From Candidatus Obscuribacterales bacterium (GTDB lineage: Bacteria > Cyanobacteriota > Vampirovibrionia > Obscuribacterales > Obscuribacteraceae): 64,000 bases of DNA. Location: the NCBI GenBank assembly GCA_021732025.1, contig JAKFVU010000077.1, positions 124,001 to 188,000 of the forward strand. The letters are read 5' to 3'. Below, piece by piece: positions 52,810-62,034 of the stretch (positions are counted from its first letter, which is position 1; the number at the start of each line of letters is the position of its first letter). The notes beneath the pieces are model-generated. The model was not told where the DNA came from. It saw nothing but the letters and a program-made list of their open reading frames with translations, and did no database searches. The position numbers and the translations under genes were made by a program.

Positions 52810-53322
52810 ATGAATAAAGCAGAACTGGTAAATGTAGTAGCTAAGGCTACCGGTCAATCGAAACTAAGTGTACAAAATACTGTTGCTTCTCTTCTCCATT
52901 CCCTAACCTCAGCGTTGGCTAAGGGTGAGAGAGTAACTTTAGTTGGATTTGGCACTTTTGAGCGTCGTCAAAGACAAGCTCGTTTTGGTGTTAATCCACA
53001 GAATCCCAAGCAAAAATTGAAGATTGAGGCAGCTAAAGTGCCTGTTTTCAGAGCTGGGCAAGAACTGAAAGACATTACTGACGGTAAGGCAAAAATGCCT
53101 GCTATGCCTAAATCAGTAGCAGCATCTGAGCCTAAGGCTGAGCCAAAGAAAGCTGCTAAGCCAAAAGCTAAAGCCGCAGCCAAACCAGCGAAGAAAGCCG
53201 CTGCCAAAAAATCTGCAGCGAAGAAGCCTGTAGCTAAGAAAGCTGCTGCTAAACCTGCTAAGAAAGCTGTGGCCAAAAAGGCCGTAGCCAAAAAGCCAGT
53301 AGCAAAGAAAAAGAAACGCTAG
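52810..53322 (+). CDS. HU-family DNA-binding protein with histone-H1-like tail
   Basis: This is a nucleoid protein of 170 residues. Residues 1-92 form an HU/IHF domain (MNKAELVNVVAKATGQSK, VGFGTFERR, then NPQNPKQKLKI with the DNA-intercalating Pro region). The rest is a Lys/Ala/Pro tail of about 75 residues made of AKKAAAKK and AKKPVAKK units, like eukaryotic histone H1 and the tails of some actinobacterial and deinococcal HU proteins. The tail should bind DNA non-specifically and is a likely site for acetylation or phosphorylation (inference). The ATG at 52810 has TTAGG 8 nt upstream; an earlier GTG is less likely. Monocistronic, with its own terminator. Confidence 0.93.
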   Translation: MNKAELVNVVAKATGQSKLSVQNTVASLLHSLTSALAKGERVTLVGFGTFERRQRQARFGVNPQNPKQKLKIEAAKVPVFRAGQELKDITDGKAKMPAMPKSVAASEPKAEPKKAAKPKAKAAAKPAKKAAAKKSAAKKPVAKKAAAKPAKKAVAKKAVAKKPVAKKKKR

Positions 53323-53362
53323 AAAAAAACTAAGAATTTTAGTTCTAGTGCAATAGATAAAT

Positions 53363-53388
53363 AAAGAGAGAGCTTCGGCTCTCTCTTT
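53363..53388 (+). terminator. Intrinsic terminator of the HU gene (UUCG loop)
   Basis: AAAGAGAGAGC (53363-53373), loop TTCG, and GCTCTCTCTTT (53378-53388) form a perfect 11-bp stem capped by the very stable UUCG tetraloop and followed by TGTTTTC. This is a textbook rho-independent terminator 40 bp after the HU stop codon. Confidence 0.92.
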
Positions 53389-53397
53389 TGTTTTCAG

Positions 53398-54009
53398 CTA
53401 TGTTTTGATGTAGCGCAAAACATTGATACTAATAAGATTGACGAGGGCGTGGGCGGCCACCGGTGCAAATATAGAGCCCGTGCCGACCATAAGAAAGCTC
53501 ATGACTAAGCCTACAGCTAGCGCCCAAAGAGCGTACGGATAATAGTAAAAAGACGGCAGGTGGGCTAGACCAAAGCAAATTGATGATGTGGCTATTCCGC
53601 CGGTGGCTTCCACTACCCCTCTAAAAAAAACTTCTTCGCAAAAGCCTGATGCTAAGGCCAGTAAAATACTGTCGCCAAAAGTTAGTTGACCAAAAATAGG
53701 AATCATCTCGTGCTTCAGTAGGTCATGCATCGATTGAAAAATGAAGAAGCGACCTGCTAGCTTTTGCGATAGATAGAGTATGGCCATGTTGATGGTGGAG
53801 ATTGCCAGGCCTGCAGAAATGCCCCACACAAGTACGGTGAGGTTGCATTTGAATAGGCCGCGCAAGTCAATTTCGCCAAAGTAGCACCAAGCAGTTGCTG
53901 CTAAAAGTAGTACAGCTTCGATGGCAATTGAGATGGCAACTATGGTTTGCCTATCAAAGGGCTTTTGCTCTTCGTCAGTTTGCTGGTAGCGCTCAGGTCG
54001 TTTTAGCAT
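53398..54009 (-). CDS. CPBP-family intramembrane metalloprotease
   Basis: The 203-residue membrane protein has about six hydrophobic segments and the three motifs of the CAAX-protease/bacteriocin-processing (CPBP, Abi) family: Glu125-Glu126-x-x-x-Arg130 (EEVFFR), a single His150 (FGLAHLP), and His187...Asn191 (AAHALVN). These residues form the intramembrane active site. It overlaps the truB end by 17 bp, so it is translated from the ribosome-maturation operon, which is an unusual place for it. The substrate is unknown. Confidence 0.9.
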   Translation of the reverse strand: MLKRPERYQQTDEEQKPFDRQTIVAISIAIEAVLLLAATAWCYFGEIDLRGLFKCNLTVLVWGISAGLAISTINMAILYLSQKLAGRFFIFQSMHDLLKHEMIPIFGQLTFGDSILLALASGFCEEVFFRGVVEATGGIATSSICFGLAHLPSFYYYPYALWALAVGLVMSFLMVGTGSIFAPVAAHALVNLISINVLRYIKT

Positions 54010-54964
54010 TGCTAAAGACCACCTCCGGGCTGACTACACAAAGATTTTGTTGGCCATCAAGACTAGCAATCTGTCCTACCAAAGTGCTGGTTTGCTGGGC
54101 ATTATCTTGACGAATGAGGACAAATTGTGACTGCTCGAAATTGCTCTGAAGAGGCAGAGGCATACTTACTTTTTGACCCATGCAAAACTTACTAATTTGT
54201 TCTTTGTTGCAGACTATTTGGCTCAGTGGCAGTGCTTTTTCTACTGGGCATAGAGCTGCCAGTAGAGATTGAAGCCCTTGGCCTTTCAGCTCTACCAGTT
54301 GTTCAAAGGTCAAGGCTTCGCTGATTGCAAATGAGCCCGATCTCTCTCGCACTAGTGATTTTAGACTGCCCCCAAGGCCCAGTGCTGCTCCTAGATCTCG
54401 TGCAATAGAGCGAATATAGGTACCTTTTGAACAAGCTATTCTGGCAGTCACCACCGGTAGGGCAACATCTACTAACGCAATTTCGTTTATTGTCACTTGT
54501 CTTGTTGGTATCTCAATGCCGAGAGCCTCGAGATCAGCTCCTGAACGAGCTAAGTTGTAGAGTCTTTCACCTTTGACCTGTATAGCGCTGTAGATGGGCG
54601 GAATTTGACTAATATCTCCAGAAAATTTTTGCATTGCTGAATCTATTTGAGCGTTTGTAAGCGTGGAAGGTACTTCCTTGCTTTCAATTACTGCGCCTTC
54701 CATATCGTCGGTTTCAGTTTGTACGCCAAGTAGTATTTCGGCTAAGTACGTTTTGTCATCACTAAGAAAACGTAGAAGACGACAAGCTTTACCAACGGCA
54801 ACTACCATCACTCCTGATGCCAGTGGGTCAAGAGTGCCAGCGTGTCCCACTTGTTTAATACCCGTGAGCTTGCGCACCCGAGCCACTACGTCGTGTGATG
54901 TTATGCCAACCGGTTTGATGATATTGAAAAAGCCGTTTACTTCGGCCTCAGGCTCAGACTTCAC
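53993..54964 (-). CDS. truB: tRNA pseudouridine-55 synthase
   Basis: It isomerises uridine 55 in the T-loop of tRNAs. The 323-residue protein contains KPVGITSHDVV, catalytic Asp46 in GHAGTLDPLASG and the RIACSKGTYIRSIARDLG motif. It has a longer C-terminal tail than the Escherichia coli enzyme, ending in a PUA-like region. The GTG start overlaps the rbfA stop by 11 bp, showing translational coupling within the rimP-infB operon. Confidence 0.96.
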   Translation of the reverse strand: MKSEPEAEVNGFFNIIKPVGITSHDVVARVRKLTGIKQVGHAGTLDPLASGVMVVAVGKACRLLRFLSDDKTYLAEILLGVQTETDDMEGAVIESKEVPSTLTNAQIDSAMQKFSGDISQIPPIYSAIQVKGERLYNLARSGADLEALGIEIPTRQVTINEIALVDVALPVVTARIACSKGTYIRSIARDLGAALGLGGSLKSLVRERSGSFAISEALTFEQLVELKGQGLQSLLAALCPVEKALPLSQIVCNKEQISKFCMGQKVSMPLPLQSNFEQSQFVLIRQDNAQQTSTLVGQIASLDGQQNLCVVSPEVVFSNAKTT

Positions 54965-55385
54965 CGCGAGAAATTTTGCCGAGCAGATCGGTTACTTTTG
55001 AGCCGCGCTCAAGAGAAGTATCAAGCTTGAAGACCATTTCTGGTGCAAAGCGCAGACCAAGGCGTCGGCAGATTTCACCGCGAATAAATCCAGATTGCTC
55101 ATTCAGGCATTCCACTACTTTTTCAGCAGCTAGATCTGCCGCGGCTGCAGCACTTACTTGTGGCTTTTGCTCGGCTTGATCTTCGGCTTTGCCAGCCGGC
55201 ACTTCAGTTTTAGCCGGTGCGAAAACAGAAATGTGAATTTTGGTCGAGCGCAAATCAGAAGTGCATTCTACTTCTGTTATTGATATAAGGCCGGTTAGGC
55301 GCTCGTCTCTAAGATCACGCTGAATCATTTCAGCGAGTTCTTTCTTGATTGATTGAGAAACTCTCAAGGCACGCTCAGCTGTCAT
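54954..55385 (-). CDS. rbfA: Ribosome-binding factor A
   Basis: It assists late maturation of the 30S subunit by binding 16S rRNA. The 143-residue protein has a KH-like fold with ALRVSQSIKKELAEMIQ, then RLTGLISITEVECTSDLR and, near the end, RLGLRFAPEMVFKLDTS. It carries an insertion of about 30 residues between the two halves (TEVPAGKAEDQAEQKPQV), absent from short homologues. It sits 21 bp after infB and overlaps truB. Confidence 0.94.
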   Translation of the reverse strand: MTAERALRVSQSIKKELAEMIQRDLRDERLTGLISITEVECTSDLRSTKIHISVFAPAKTEVPAGKAEDQAEQKPQVSAAAAADLAAEKVVECLNEQSGFIRGEICRRLGLRFAPEMVFKLDTSLERGSKVTDLLGKISRGEV

Positions 55386-55406
55386 GACACCCTTTATATT
55401 TAGTTG

Positions 55407-58340
55407 TTAGTTATTTGGAATATCAGTACGTCTGGTTTCAGTAACGATAAAGAAGTTGACCTTATCGCCAGTTTGCAGATCGGTGAATTTCTCGAAGCTC
55501 ATACCGCATTCGAAACCAGTAGCAACTTCTTTGACATCATCTTTAAAGCGCTTCAGAGTTTCTAGCTTGCCTTCCCAAATTTGGGTTCCACCACGTTCGA
55601 TGCGAGCGATGGCTCCACGTTGAACTTTTCCGCTCAACACCATACATCCGGCAATCATTGTGCCTTTGCCAACTTTGAAGACTTGTCTGACTTCGGCTTG
55701 ACCGATGTTGACCTCTTCTCTGATTGGTTTGAGCAGACCTTGTATAGCCTTGGTCAAATCATCAGTAATTTGATAGATGATGCTGTAGGTACGAATGTCG
55801 ACGCCATTGGCATCGGCAACGCTACTGGCATTCTGATCTGGTTGAACATTGAAGCCAACAACAATAGCGTTTGAAGAAGCTGCGAGGTTGACGTCGTTTT
55901 CTGAAATAGCACCAGATGCAGTGCGCAGTACTCGCACTTGTACTTCTGATGAAGTCAACTTGCGAATTTGATCGGCAATCGCTTCAGCTGTACCTTGCAC
56001 GTCAGCTTTGACGATGACGTTAAGGTCTTTCACTTCACCAGCTTCGATCATCTCGTGTAGAGATTCAAGAGTTACGTGGTGATGCGAGCGAGCTTCAGGG
56101 CTGCGGCGTGATTCAGCAATAACCTTCATTGCTTGTGCATCGCTCACAACTTCGAAACGGTCACCGGCTTGCGGTACTTCATCGAGGCCAAGTACTTCGA
56201 CTGGCATTGATGGTCCTGCTGCCTTCACTCTCTGACCGCGGTCATCAAACAAGGCGCGTACTCTGCCACATTTGCTACCAGCAACAATGAAGTCGCCTTC
56301 GCGTAATGTGCCATTTTCGACTAGAGCTGTTGCCACGGCACCTTTGCCACGGGACAGTTCAGCTTCGATGATGACGCCCACTGCTGGTTTGTCAGGATTG
56401 GCACGCAAGTCGAGAATGTCTGAAACTAGCAAGATCATCTCTAGTAGTTCGTCTAAACCAGTGCGTTTCTTCGCAGAAACCATACAAGTTACGGTGTCGC
56501 CACCAAATTTCTCAGCGACCAGATCGTATGTCATCAATTGATTGAGAACTCTATCTGGATCAGCTTCGTGCTTATCAACTTTGTTAACAGCCACGATTAT
56601 TTGAACACCGGCTGCTTTAGCATGGTCGATGGCTTCAATAGTTTGTGGCATAACACCATCGTCTGCTGCTACTACCAAGATGGCAATGTCAGTGACTTTT
56701 GCTCCACGAGCGCGCATTGCGGTGAAAGCTTCGTGGCCAGGTGTGTCGAGGAAGACAATCTGGCGCATGTGGCCTTCTTTGTCTGGAACTTCAACGTGAT
56801 AAGCACCAATATGCTGGGTGATACCACCATGTTCTGCATCGGTAAGCAAGAACTTTGTTTGTCTAATAGCATCGAGCAAGCTGGTTTTGCCGTGGTCGAC
56901 GTGACCCATGATAGTCACTACAGGTGGGCGATTGACAAGAGCGGCTTGCTCTTCTTCGGTCAATTCGAGAGCCACTTCAGCTGGTGCTTCTTCACCGGTG
57001 CTTTCTTCCACAGATAGCACTTCGTATTCCATCTCAACTGCTAGCTCTTTGGCAAGTTCATACTCGACCATCATATTGACGGTACGAGCAATGCCTTTCA
57101 TGAACAGGCGTTTGATAACTTCAGTCTCTGGCACGCCCATTTTGGCAGCCAACTCTTGCACGGTGATGTTGGTGGTTATGACAATTGCTTTTGGCAATTC
57201 AGCAACAACTGGTACTTTTTTCTCTTCTTTCTTAGGTGCATGCCTATCAGAAGGGCTCGGACGATGTGATTTCGGTGGCCGTGGTGGGGTGGCACGCATC
57301 GATGGTGCCGCTACTCTGGTTGGTACAGATGGCGACATTGGTCTTACGCCTGGCCCACGATTTGGCTGATCGCCTTCGTCTTTTGCTTCTTTTTTCTTTG
57401 GTTTAGTCTCAGGCTTAACTTCTTCTTTTGCCTTAGCCGGTGGCTCTTTCGCCTTAGGCGGTTCAACTACTTGCTTGGCTTTTTGAGCGTCAAGTTTGCG
57501 GATTACTCGAGGGGCAAATTTAGAAGAATCTGACCATTCATTGCCGGTGGCTCGCGGTTGAAGAGCAGGCAAATCTTGTTCTTCGTCGCTTTCTGCATCG
57601 GCTACTTCGGTTGTTTCAGGCTCGAAAGAAAGTGCTTTCTCAGCTACTTCGTTCTCTTTCACTTCTACAGCGGAGGCTGTGGAATCAGGTGCTGCTTCTT
57701 TCTGGCTCTTTTGTCCACTAACTTCAGCTTCAACTGTTGTATTAACGACTGGTTGTACTTCTTCGCGAGTGGCGGTGACGGTCTGGGCAGGAGCGATAGT
57801 AGCTGGCAATGGTTGTCCTTGGCTTGGTTGGGAAGACTGGGCTGGTTGACTACTCTGAGCAGTGCTCGTAGCTGGTGCTTGAGTCGTAGCAGGCTTGTCT
57901 GTTGCTTGCGCTGCCGCTGATCCAGCTTGCGTTGCATGAGCAGCAGAACTGCCGGCAGCATCGCCAATTGGTAAAAATTGAGGTTGGGGAATGGTGCCAT
58001 CGGCGTTCGGTCTTTCTGGACGATAGCGAGAAAGCACTCGAGGTTTGACTACCGCTGGTTGAGGTGGTGGTGGTGCTGCCGCCGTCTTAGCTGCTGTACC
58101 CTTACCTGGTTGCGGAGTTGAAGTTTTCACTGGTTTACCTGAATTGTTGCCGCTTTCAGGTGGCTGCTTCTGTTGTTTAGCTTTAGAGAACGCAGCAATA
58201 ACTTTGTCCTGGCCGATTTTGTCAACGGTGCTGGAGTGGCTCTTGATGTCATAACCAAGTTCGCGCAAGGTGTTGATGATGTCCTGGTTAGGAACGTTCA
58301 TCTTGCGCGCCAACTCATAGATTCGAACTCTGTCGTCCAT
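55407..58340 (-). CDS. infB: Translation initiation factor IF-2
   Basis: This GTPase brings initiator tRNA to the 30S subunit. The 977-residue protein begins with an IF2_N module ([11 protein letters not shown]) and a disordered Pro/Gln/Ala/Ser-rich stretch (about 60-370). A second IF2_N module ([11 protein letters not shown]) follows, then the G domain with GHVDHGKT (479-486), DTPGHEAF and NKVDK, and domains II-IV ending RRTDIPNN. The long low-complexity N-terminus is typical of cyanobacterial-type IF-2. ATG start with GAGAGGG upstream. It follows ylxR by 46 bp. Confidence 0.98.
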   Translation of the reverse strand: MDDRVRIYELARKMNVPNQDIINTLRELGYDIKSHSSTVDKIGQDKVIAAFSKAKQQKQPPESGNNSGKPVKTSTPQPGKGTAAKTAAAPPPPQPAVVKPRVLSRYRPERPNADGTIPQPQFLPIGDAAGSSAAHATQAGSAAAQATDKPATTQAPATSTAQSSQPAQSSQPSQGQPLPATIAPAQTVTATREEVQPVVNTTVEAEVSGQKSQKEAAPDSTASAVEVKENEVAEKALSFEPETTEVADAESDEEQDLPALQPRATGNEWSDSSKFAPRVIRKLDAQKAKQVVEPPKAKEPPAKAKEEVKPETKPKKKEAKDEGDQPNRGPGVRPMSPSVPTRVAAPSMRATPPRPPKSHRPSPSDRHAPKKEEKKVPVVAELPKAIVITTNITVQELAAKMGVPETEVIKRLFMKGIARTVNMMVEYELAKELAVEMEYEVLSVEESTGEEAPAEVALELTEEEQAALVNRPPVVTIMGHVDHGKTSLLDAIRQTKFLLTDAEHGGITQHIGAYHVEVPDKEGHMRQIVFLDTPGHEAFTAMRARGAKVTDIAILVVAADDGVMPQTIEAIDHAKAAGVQIIVAVNKVDKHEADPDRVLNQLMTYDLVAEKFGGDTVTCMVSAKKRTGLDELLEMILLVSDILDLRANPDKPAVGVIIEAELSRGKGAVATALVENGTLREGDFIVAGSKCGRVRALFDDRGQRVKAAGPSMPVEVLGLDEVPQAGDRFEVVSDAQAMKVIAESRRSPEARSHHHVTLESLHEMIEAGEVKDLNVIVKADVQGTAEAIADQIRKLTSSEVQVRVLRTASGAISENDVNLAASSNAIVVGFNVQPDQNASSVADANGVDIRTYSIIYQITDDLTKAIQGLLKPIREEVNIGQAEVRQVFKVGKGTMIAGCMVLSGKVQRGAIARIERGGTQIWEGKLETLKRFKDDVKEVATGFECGMSFEKFTDLQTGDKVNFFIVTETRRTDIPNN

Positions 58341-58386
58341 TCAGCCCTCTCCGTGTCTCAGAGTATTTTGGCATGTTTTTACAAGA

Positions 58387-58719
58387 TCATGTGCATTCTC
58401 GCCACAGTGCCTGGATAAGTTGTGCTTCAAGCGGCCAAGCCACTTTGCGCCAACTCGCTACACCCTTCTTCCTGCGGCCTTCTAGGGCGTGTTTCAATTT
58501 CGTATTCTTTAGTGCCAATTCGAGACATTGCGAAGAACGGCAAAGATATGCCGACCGACCCGAAAGCTTTTGGCCGGAATTGCTTCCGGCCTCTTTCGCT
58601 GCAGATGATGTCGAGTTTAGTTCAAGCTTTGCCAAAGCAAAGTCGTAAGTTAGCCTGATTAGCTCTTTGCTTTCAGTTAGCTTACGACATGCCACACAAA
58701 GTCTTAGTTTTGGTTTCAA
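58387..58719 (-). CDS. ylxR: YlxR-family RNA-binding protein (DUF448)
   Basis: This 110-residue basic protein has the CVACR segment near the N-terminus, ELIRL, then GRSAYLCRSSQC and the following helix of the YlxR family, which sits between nusA and infB in many bacteria. YlxR binds RNA and in some bacteria affects RNase P. The start codon is TTG (MKPKLRLCVACR). It lies 29 bp after nusA. An extra Ser/Ala/Lys loop separates the two halves. Confidence 0.88.
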   Translation of the reverse strand: MKPKLRLCVACRKLTESKELIRLTYDFALAKLELNSTSSAAKEAGSNSGQKLSGRSAYLCRSSQCLELALKNTKLKHALEGRRKKGVASWRKVAWPLEAQLIQALWRECT

Positions 58720-58748
58720 TAGACCTTTCGAAGCTTCTTGGCTTTGCT

Positions 58749-59882
58749 TTATGTTGTGAGCTCGTCAAGAGTCTGATTCATGCTGCGGAATGAACCACCA
58801 GCTTGGCTTTCAGACTTGATGTCAATTTTCCAGCCAGTCAACTTAGCTGCCAGTCTGACGTTTTGTCCGCCGCGACCAATAGCTAGGCTTAGTTGATCGT
58901 CAGGAACGATAACTTCAGCCCGACGGCCAGCATTTTCTTGTTGCTCTTCATAGAGGGCAACGGTAGTGATGCGGGCTGGTGATAGGGCGTTCGAGATGTA
59001 ATCGACAGGATCGGTTGAGTAGCGAATTACGTCGATTTTCTCGTTGCGCAATTCGGCCACTACGTTCTGAATACGTACACCACGGGTACCGATACAGGCA
59101 CCAACAGGGTCAACATCTGAGTCTTCAGAATGCACAGCGATTTTTGTTCTGTAGCCAGCTTCACGGGCAATAGACTTAATTTCAACAGTGCTGTCTTCGA
59201 TTTCAGGAACGTATAGTTCGAACAATTCGCGCACTAGCTCTGGGTGAGCTTGGGAGACGATAATTTGAGGAACGCGGCCTGTGTCTCTCAACTCGAGCAC
59301 GTATACGCGCACCCGGTTGCCAACTCTGTATGTCTCACCAGGTAGCTGTTCGCGGCTTGGCATGCAGCCCTCAACGCGGCCGAGGTTAACGATGACGTTA
59401 TTGCGAGAGTTGCTGATCACTTCGATTCGTTCGATTTGACCAGTGGTACAGCTGCCTTTGCGGGCTTCGAACTCTTTCTTGATTAATTCTTTCTCGGCTT
59501 CTCTGAGGCGCTGAGTAATCAATTGCTTAGCGGTCTGAGCGGCAATTCGGCCAAACTCTGAGAAATCTTGAGGAGTGACTTCAATTTCAAGAACTTCACC
59601 AACAGTAACGTCGGGAATGAGGTCTTGAGCATCGCCCAGGCTAATTTCGTGATATTCGTTCGAAACTTTATCGACTACTTCTTTAGGAGCGAAAATGCCG
59701 ATTTCACCAGTTTCGGTGTCGAAGATGGCTCTTACGCCTTCAACGTCATGATCAGGCACTTTCTTCTTGTAGGCCGCAACAATGGCGTCGCAAACATAAG
59801 AGATGAATTCCTCTTGGGGAATATTGCGATCCCTTTCTAGCTCCTCAGCAGCTTCAAGGAGTTTGTCGCCAATTTTAATCAC
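58749..59882 (-). CDS. nusA: Transcription termination/antitermination factor NusA
   Basis: It binds RNA polymerase and nascent RNA to modulate pausing and termination. The 377-residue protein has the N-terminal polymerase-binding domain (about 1-125), an S1 domain (GQIERIEVISNSRNNVIVNLG), KH1 (GACIGTRGVRIQNVV) and KH2 (LAIGRGGQNVRLAAKLTGW). No C-terminal acidic repeats are present, as in most non-proteobacterial NusA. The GTG start overlaps the rimP stop by 8 bp with GGAGGTAGAAC as a strong ribosome site inside rimP. Confidence 0.97.
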   Translation of the reverse strand: MIKIGDKLLEAAEELERDRNIPQEEFISYVCDAIVAAYKKKVPDHDVEGVRAIFDTETGEIGIFAPKEVVDKVSNEYHEISLGDAQDLIPDVTVGEVLEIEVTPQDFSEFGRIAAQTAKQLITQRLREAEKELIKKEFEARKGSCTTGQIERIEVISNSRNNVIVNLGRVEGCMPSREQLPGETYRVGNRVRVYVLELRDTGRVPQIIVSQAHPELVRELFELYVPEIEDSTVEIKSIAREAGYRTKIAVHSEDSDVDPVGACIGTRGVRIQNVVAELRNEKIDVIRYSTDPVDYISNALSPARITTVALYEEQQENAGRRAEVIVPDDQLSLAIGRGGQNVRLAAKLTGWKIDIKSESQAGGSFRSMNQTLDELTT

Positions 59883-60570
59883 GTTCTACCTCCACCTTAT
59901 TTGGTTTTTCGTCGACTTCTTCTTGTCCTAATTCTGCTGAGAGATCAATCGCCTTTTCGGCGGCGATCTCTTTGAACTTTTTCTGCAGATCGGGATAGAG
60001 TCTTATTTGTATTATTTGTTTTAGAGCTACTTTCAGCTCTTTCACTGGTTCTTGAGATACCTTGTTGGCAGCATGTTTTTTGCTGTTCTTGCTCTTTGTC
60101 GGAGCGCTTTGAATCGGTCCGAGCTCGCTCAGCTTGAAGGTTTCGTCGCCGAAACTATCGAGACGAGCGATGAAATGTTGTCCGTATGGATCGGCGCCAA
60201 CATTAGTTTTGGTCTTAATTTCTACTTTGCGACCGGTAAATAGTTTGTATTCGCGTTCGCTCTTTAAAACGCGATCAATACCAGGACTGGCTACGTCCAA
60301 CAAGAATGGACCGTGGAAGAAATCAAGACTATCGGCAATTAGTTCGATTCTGCTGTCAAGTTCTCTGCTAACTTTCTCACAGTCGGTCAAACCGACACTT
60401 CCACCTGGATTGTAGATAGTTATTTCAACAATTTTTTGTCTGCCGTGCTGGCCGAAATGAATATCCACAAGCTCGAAGCCCAGCCCTTTAACCACTTCTT
60501 CGGTTAGGTCTGTAACTTTCTTTATGGCTTCATTATCGTTTTTGTTATTTGGGTTTTTGCTATCTGGCAT
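59875..60570 (-). CDS. rimP: Ribosome maturation factor RimP, long form
   Basis: It is needed for 30S subunit assembly. The 231-residue protein has the N-terminal alpha/beta domain (VKGLGFELVDIHFGQHG, DCEKVSRELDSRIE, FLLDVASPGIDRVLK) followed by the SH3-like domain. It is about 70 residues longer than typical RimP. The extra part is a Lys/Ser-rich insertion (SAPTKSKNSKKHAANKVS) and an acidic/basic tail after VALKQIIQIRLYPD. First gene of the operon; the ATG has no strong ribosome site. Confidence 0.93.
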   Translation of the reverse strand: MPDSKNPNNKNDNEAIKKVTDLTEEVVKGLGFELVDIHFGQHGRQKIVEITIYNPGGSVGLTDCEKVSRELDSRIELIADSLDFFHGPFLLDVASPGIDRVLKSEREYKLFTGRKVEIKTKTNVGADPYGQHFIARLDSFGDETFKLSELGPIQSAPTKSKNSKKHAANKVSQEPVKELKVALKQIIQIRLYPDLQKKFKEIAAEKAIDLSAELGQEEVDEKPNKVEVERD

Positions 60571-60697
60571 GAATAATGTCTAGAGTGAAATAACCAACGT
60601 GAAGTCGGCGGCAGTAATGGGTTGCCGGGTGCAAAAAATGCACAAACACAAAAATGCCGTAGGCTAATCACATCTCTGACTAGCTAACGACTAAAAA

Positions 60698-60725
60698 TTG
60701 GTTTTCTATGGCCAAATCCTAACAT
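60698..60725 (+). promoter_or_regulatory. Possible promoter of ybeY
   Basis: TTGGTT (60698-60703) and TAACAT (60720-60725) are 16 bp apart and lie 25 bp before the ybeY start. The boxes only partly match consensus and the transcript leader would be short, so this is tentative. Confidence 0.28.
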
Positions 60726-60750
60726 GTAAGCAAGGAGCACGCAAGAAGAA

Positions 60751-61302
60751 GTGAAGATTGCGTTTCATAACCGCCAGCGCAAGCTTGAGCTTGATAGCGA
60801 AGAGTTACTAGCAGACTACGCCGCCTTAACTGAAGGACTAAGTGAGAACCTACTAAAGCGGCCTCCTAGCTGGCTACCTAAAAAAGATTTGCAGGCAATT
60901 TTTGCTCGAGGCTCCCTTTCTGTGGCGATCGTGTCCGATCGCACCATTCGCCAAATCAATAAAGAATGGCGTTCTATTAATAAGGCAACCGATGTGCTCT
61001 CCTTCCCCTTAGAGCTGGTCGAGCCACCTTCTCTGGCCTTTGACGTGCCCCCTGAAATGGCCGAAATGCTTGAGGACGACCCTAATCAGTGGATTGTCGG
61101 CGAAATTATAATTAGTGCAGAAAAGGCCGTGGCCCAAGCAGAGCAGTATGGGCACAGTGCCCGCCGCGAAATGGCCTTTCTCTTCGTACACGGTTGTTTG
61201 CATGTGCTTGGCTTTGACCACATGTCCAAGGCTGAAGAAAAAGAGATGTTCGGCAGGCAGACTGAAATATTGACCCTTGCCGGCTTTAAGCGTGATCCTT
61301 AA
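60751..61302 (+). CDS. ybeY: Endoribonuclease YbeY (rRNA maturation)
   Basis: This is a metal-dependent endoribonuclease that matures the 3' end of 16S rRNA and takes part in ribosome quality control. The 183-residue protein has the zinc triad His147, His151 and His157 in HGCLHVLGFDH and the substrate segment NKATDVLSFPL. It carries an insertion (LVEPPSLAFDVPPEMAEMLE) not seen in short homologues. GTG start; AAGGAG is 13 nt upstream, unusually far. It is divergent from rimP. Confidence 0.95.
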   Translation: MKIAFHNRQRKLELDSEELLADYAALTEGLSENLLKRPPSWLPKKDLQAIFARGSLSVAIVSDRTIRQINKEWRSINKATDVLSFPLELVEPPSLAFDVPPEMAEMLEDDPNQWIVGEIIISAEKAVAQAEQYGHSARREMAFLFVHGCLHVLGFDHMSKAEEKEMFGRQTEILTLAGFKRDP

Positions 61303-61309
61303 CAATCAC

Positions 61310-61338
61310 TTGGCTAGCCCCCTAGGGCAAACTATTTA
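61310..61338 (+). promoter_or_regulatory. Possible promoter of the diacylglycerol kinase gene
   Basis: TTGGCT (61310-61315) and TATTTA (61333-61338) are separated by 17 bp, 34 bp before the start codon. The spacing is ideal and the boxes near consensus. It lies just after the ybeY stop codon, so the gene may be transcribed apart from ybeY. Confidence 0.4.
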
Positions 61339-61372
61339 TGCCATGATTAGCTTATAGATAAGGCATGAGCAG

Positions 61373-61891
61373 ATGGCTGACAATCAAACAAAATATGATT
61401 TCAATCCTGACGTCAGGCCCGTGGCCAATGTCGTTGAAGAGGTGCCGATCTCTGAGACATCACCTCTTTCTACTCCTTTAGCACCTAGCGATAATTGGCA
61501 GCGCAAAAGCGGTCAGGCTGGTTCTCTGTTCGAGAGCTTCTATCATGCTTTTAACGGTCTGGCTTTGGGCTTTCGCCAGCAACGCAATTTGCGCATACAT
61601 ACCTTTTTAGGGGTTTGCGTTTTTGCTTTAGCCTTCTATCTAAAGGTTGAACCTTGGCAGTACATTGCCCTCAGCTTAGCCATTGGTTTTGTTTTCTTTG
61701 CCGAGTTTGTAAATACGGCAATTGAGCACATGGTCGACATTCAGGCCAATTATCGCTATCACCTTTCGGCCCGTTACGCTAAAGATACTGCCGCCGCCGC
61801 AGTGCTGTGGGCGGCCATGACCGCGGTTGTAGTCGGTGCGATTGTATTTCTTCCGCGCCTTTATGACCTTGTAAGAACGGGCATATTATGA
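61373..61891 (+). CDS. dagK: Diacylglycerol/undecaprenol kinase
   Basis: This small membrane kinase of the DgkA family phosphorylates diacylglycerol or undecaprenol. The 172-residue protein has an unusual polar N-terminus of about 50 residues before the family domain. That domain has three membrane helices, with Glu111 and Asn114 in EFVNTAIE, Glu118 and the AKDTAAAAV motif (Lys137, Asp138), all of which belong to the active site. Substrate preference (undecaprenol in Gram-positives, diacylglycerol in enterics) cannot be decided. Confidence 0.93.
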   Translation: MADNQTKYDFNPDVRPVANVVEEVPISETSPLSTPLAPSDNWQRKSGQAGSLFESFYHAFNGLALGFRQQRNLRIHTFLGVCVFALAFYLKVEPWQYIALSLAIGFVFFAEFVNTAIEHMVDIQANYRYHLSARYAKDTAAAAVLWAAMTAVVVGAIVFLPRLYDLVRTGIL

Positions 61892-61895
61892 GTAT

Positions 61896-61935
61896 GGGCT
61901 AAGGCTTAGCCCCATTGTGATGGGAATCTTCCCAT
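61896..61935 (+). terminator. Two back-to-back hairpins after dagK
   Basis: GGGCTA/TAGCCC (61896-61912, 5-nt loop) and ATGGGA/TCCCAT (61920-61935, 4-nt loop) follow the dagK stop codon within 45 bp. No T-run follows. The second hairpin touches the -35 box proposed for the next gene. Confidence 0.35.
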
Positions 61936-61962
61936 TGACTGTCAAATTCTGAAAGGTATTGT
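61935..61962 (+). promoter_or_regulatory. Possible promoter of the Tyr/Gln-rich protein gene
   Basis: TTGACT (61935-61940) and TATTGT (61957-61962) are separated by 16 bp; an alternative -10 TGTATA lies 3 bp further. The -35 box is one base from consensus. The leader to the start at 62035 would be about 65 nt. Confidence 0.42.
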
Positions 61963-62034
61963 ATAGAAGAAGAAGTGCTCGAAGTGATGGCCAACTTCGC
62001 TTTCGAGGACACATGTATTTCTGAGGAGATCCCC

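Noticed and set aside
56538-57017. 159-codon plus-strand frame inside infB
   Set aside because: It is fully antisense to the conserved G domain of IF-2 and carries no recognisable motif.
60629-60643. Small inverted repeat GTGCA-AAAAA-TGCAC upstream of rimP
   Set aside because: Only five base pairs, far from both starts, and easily expected by chance in this AT-rich gap.
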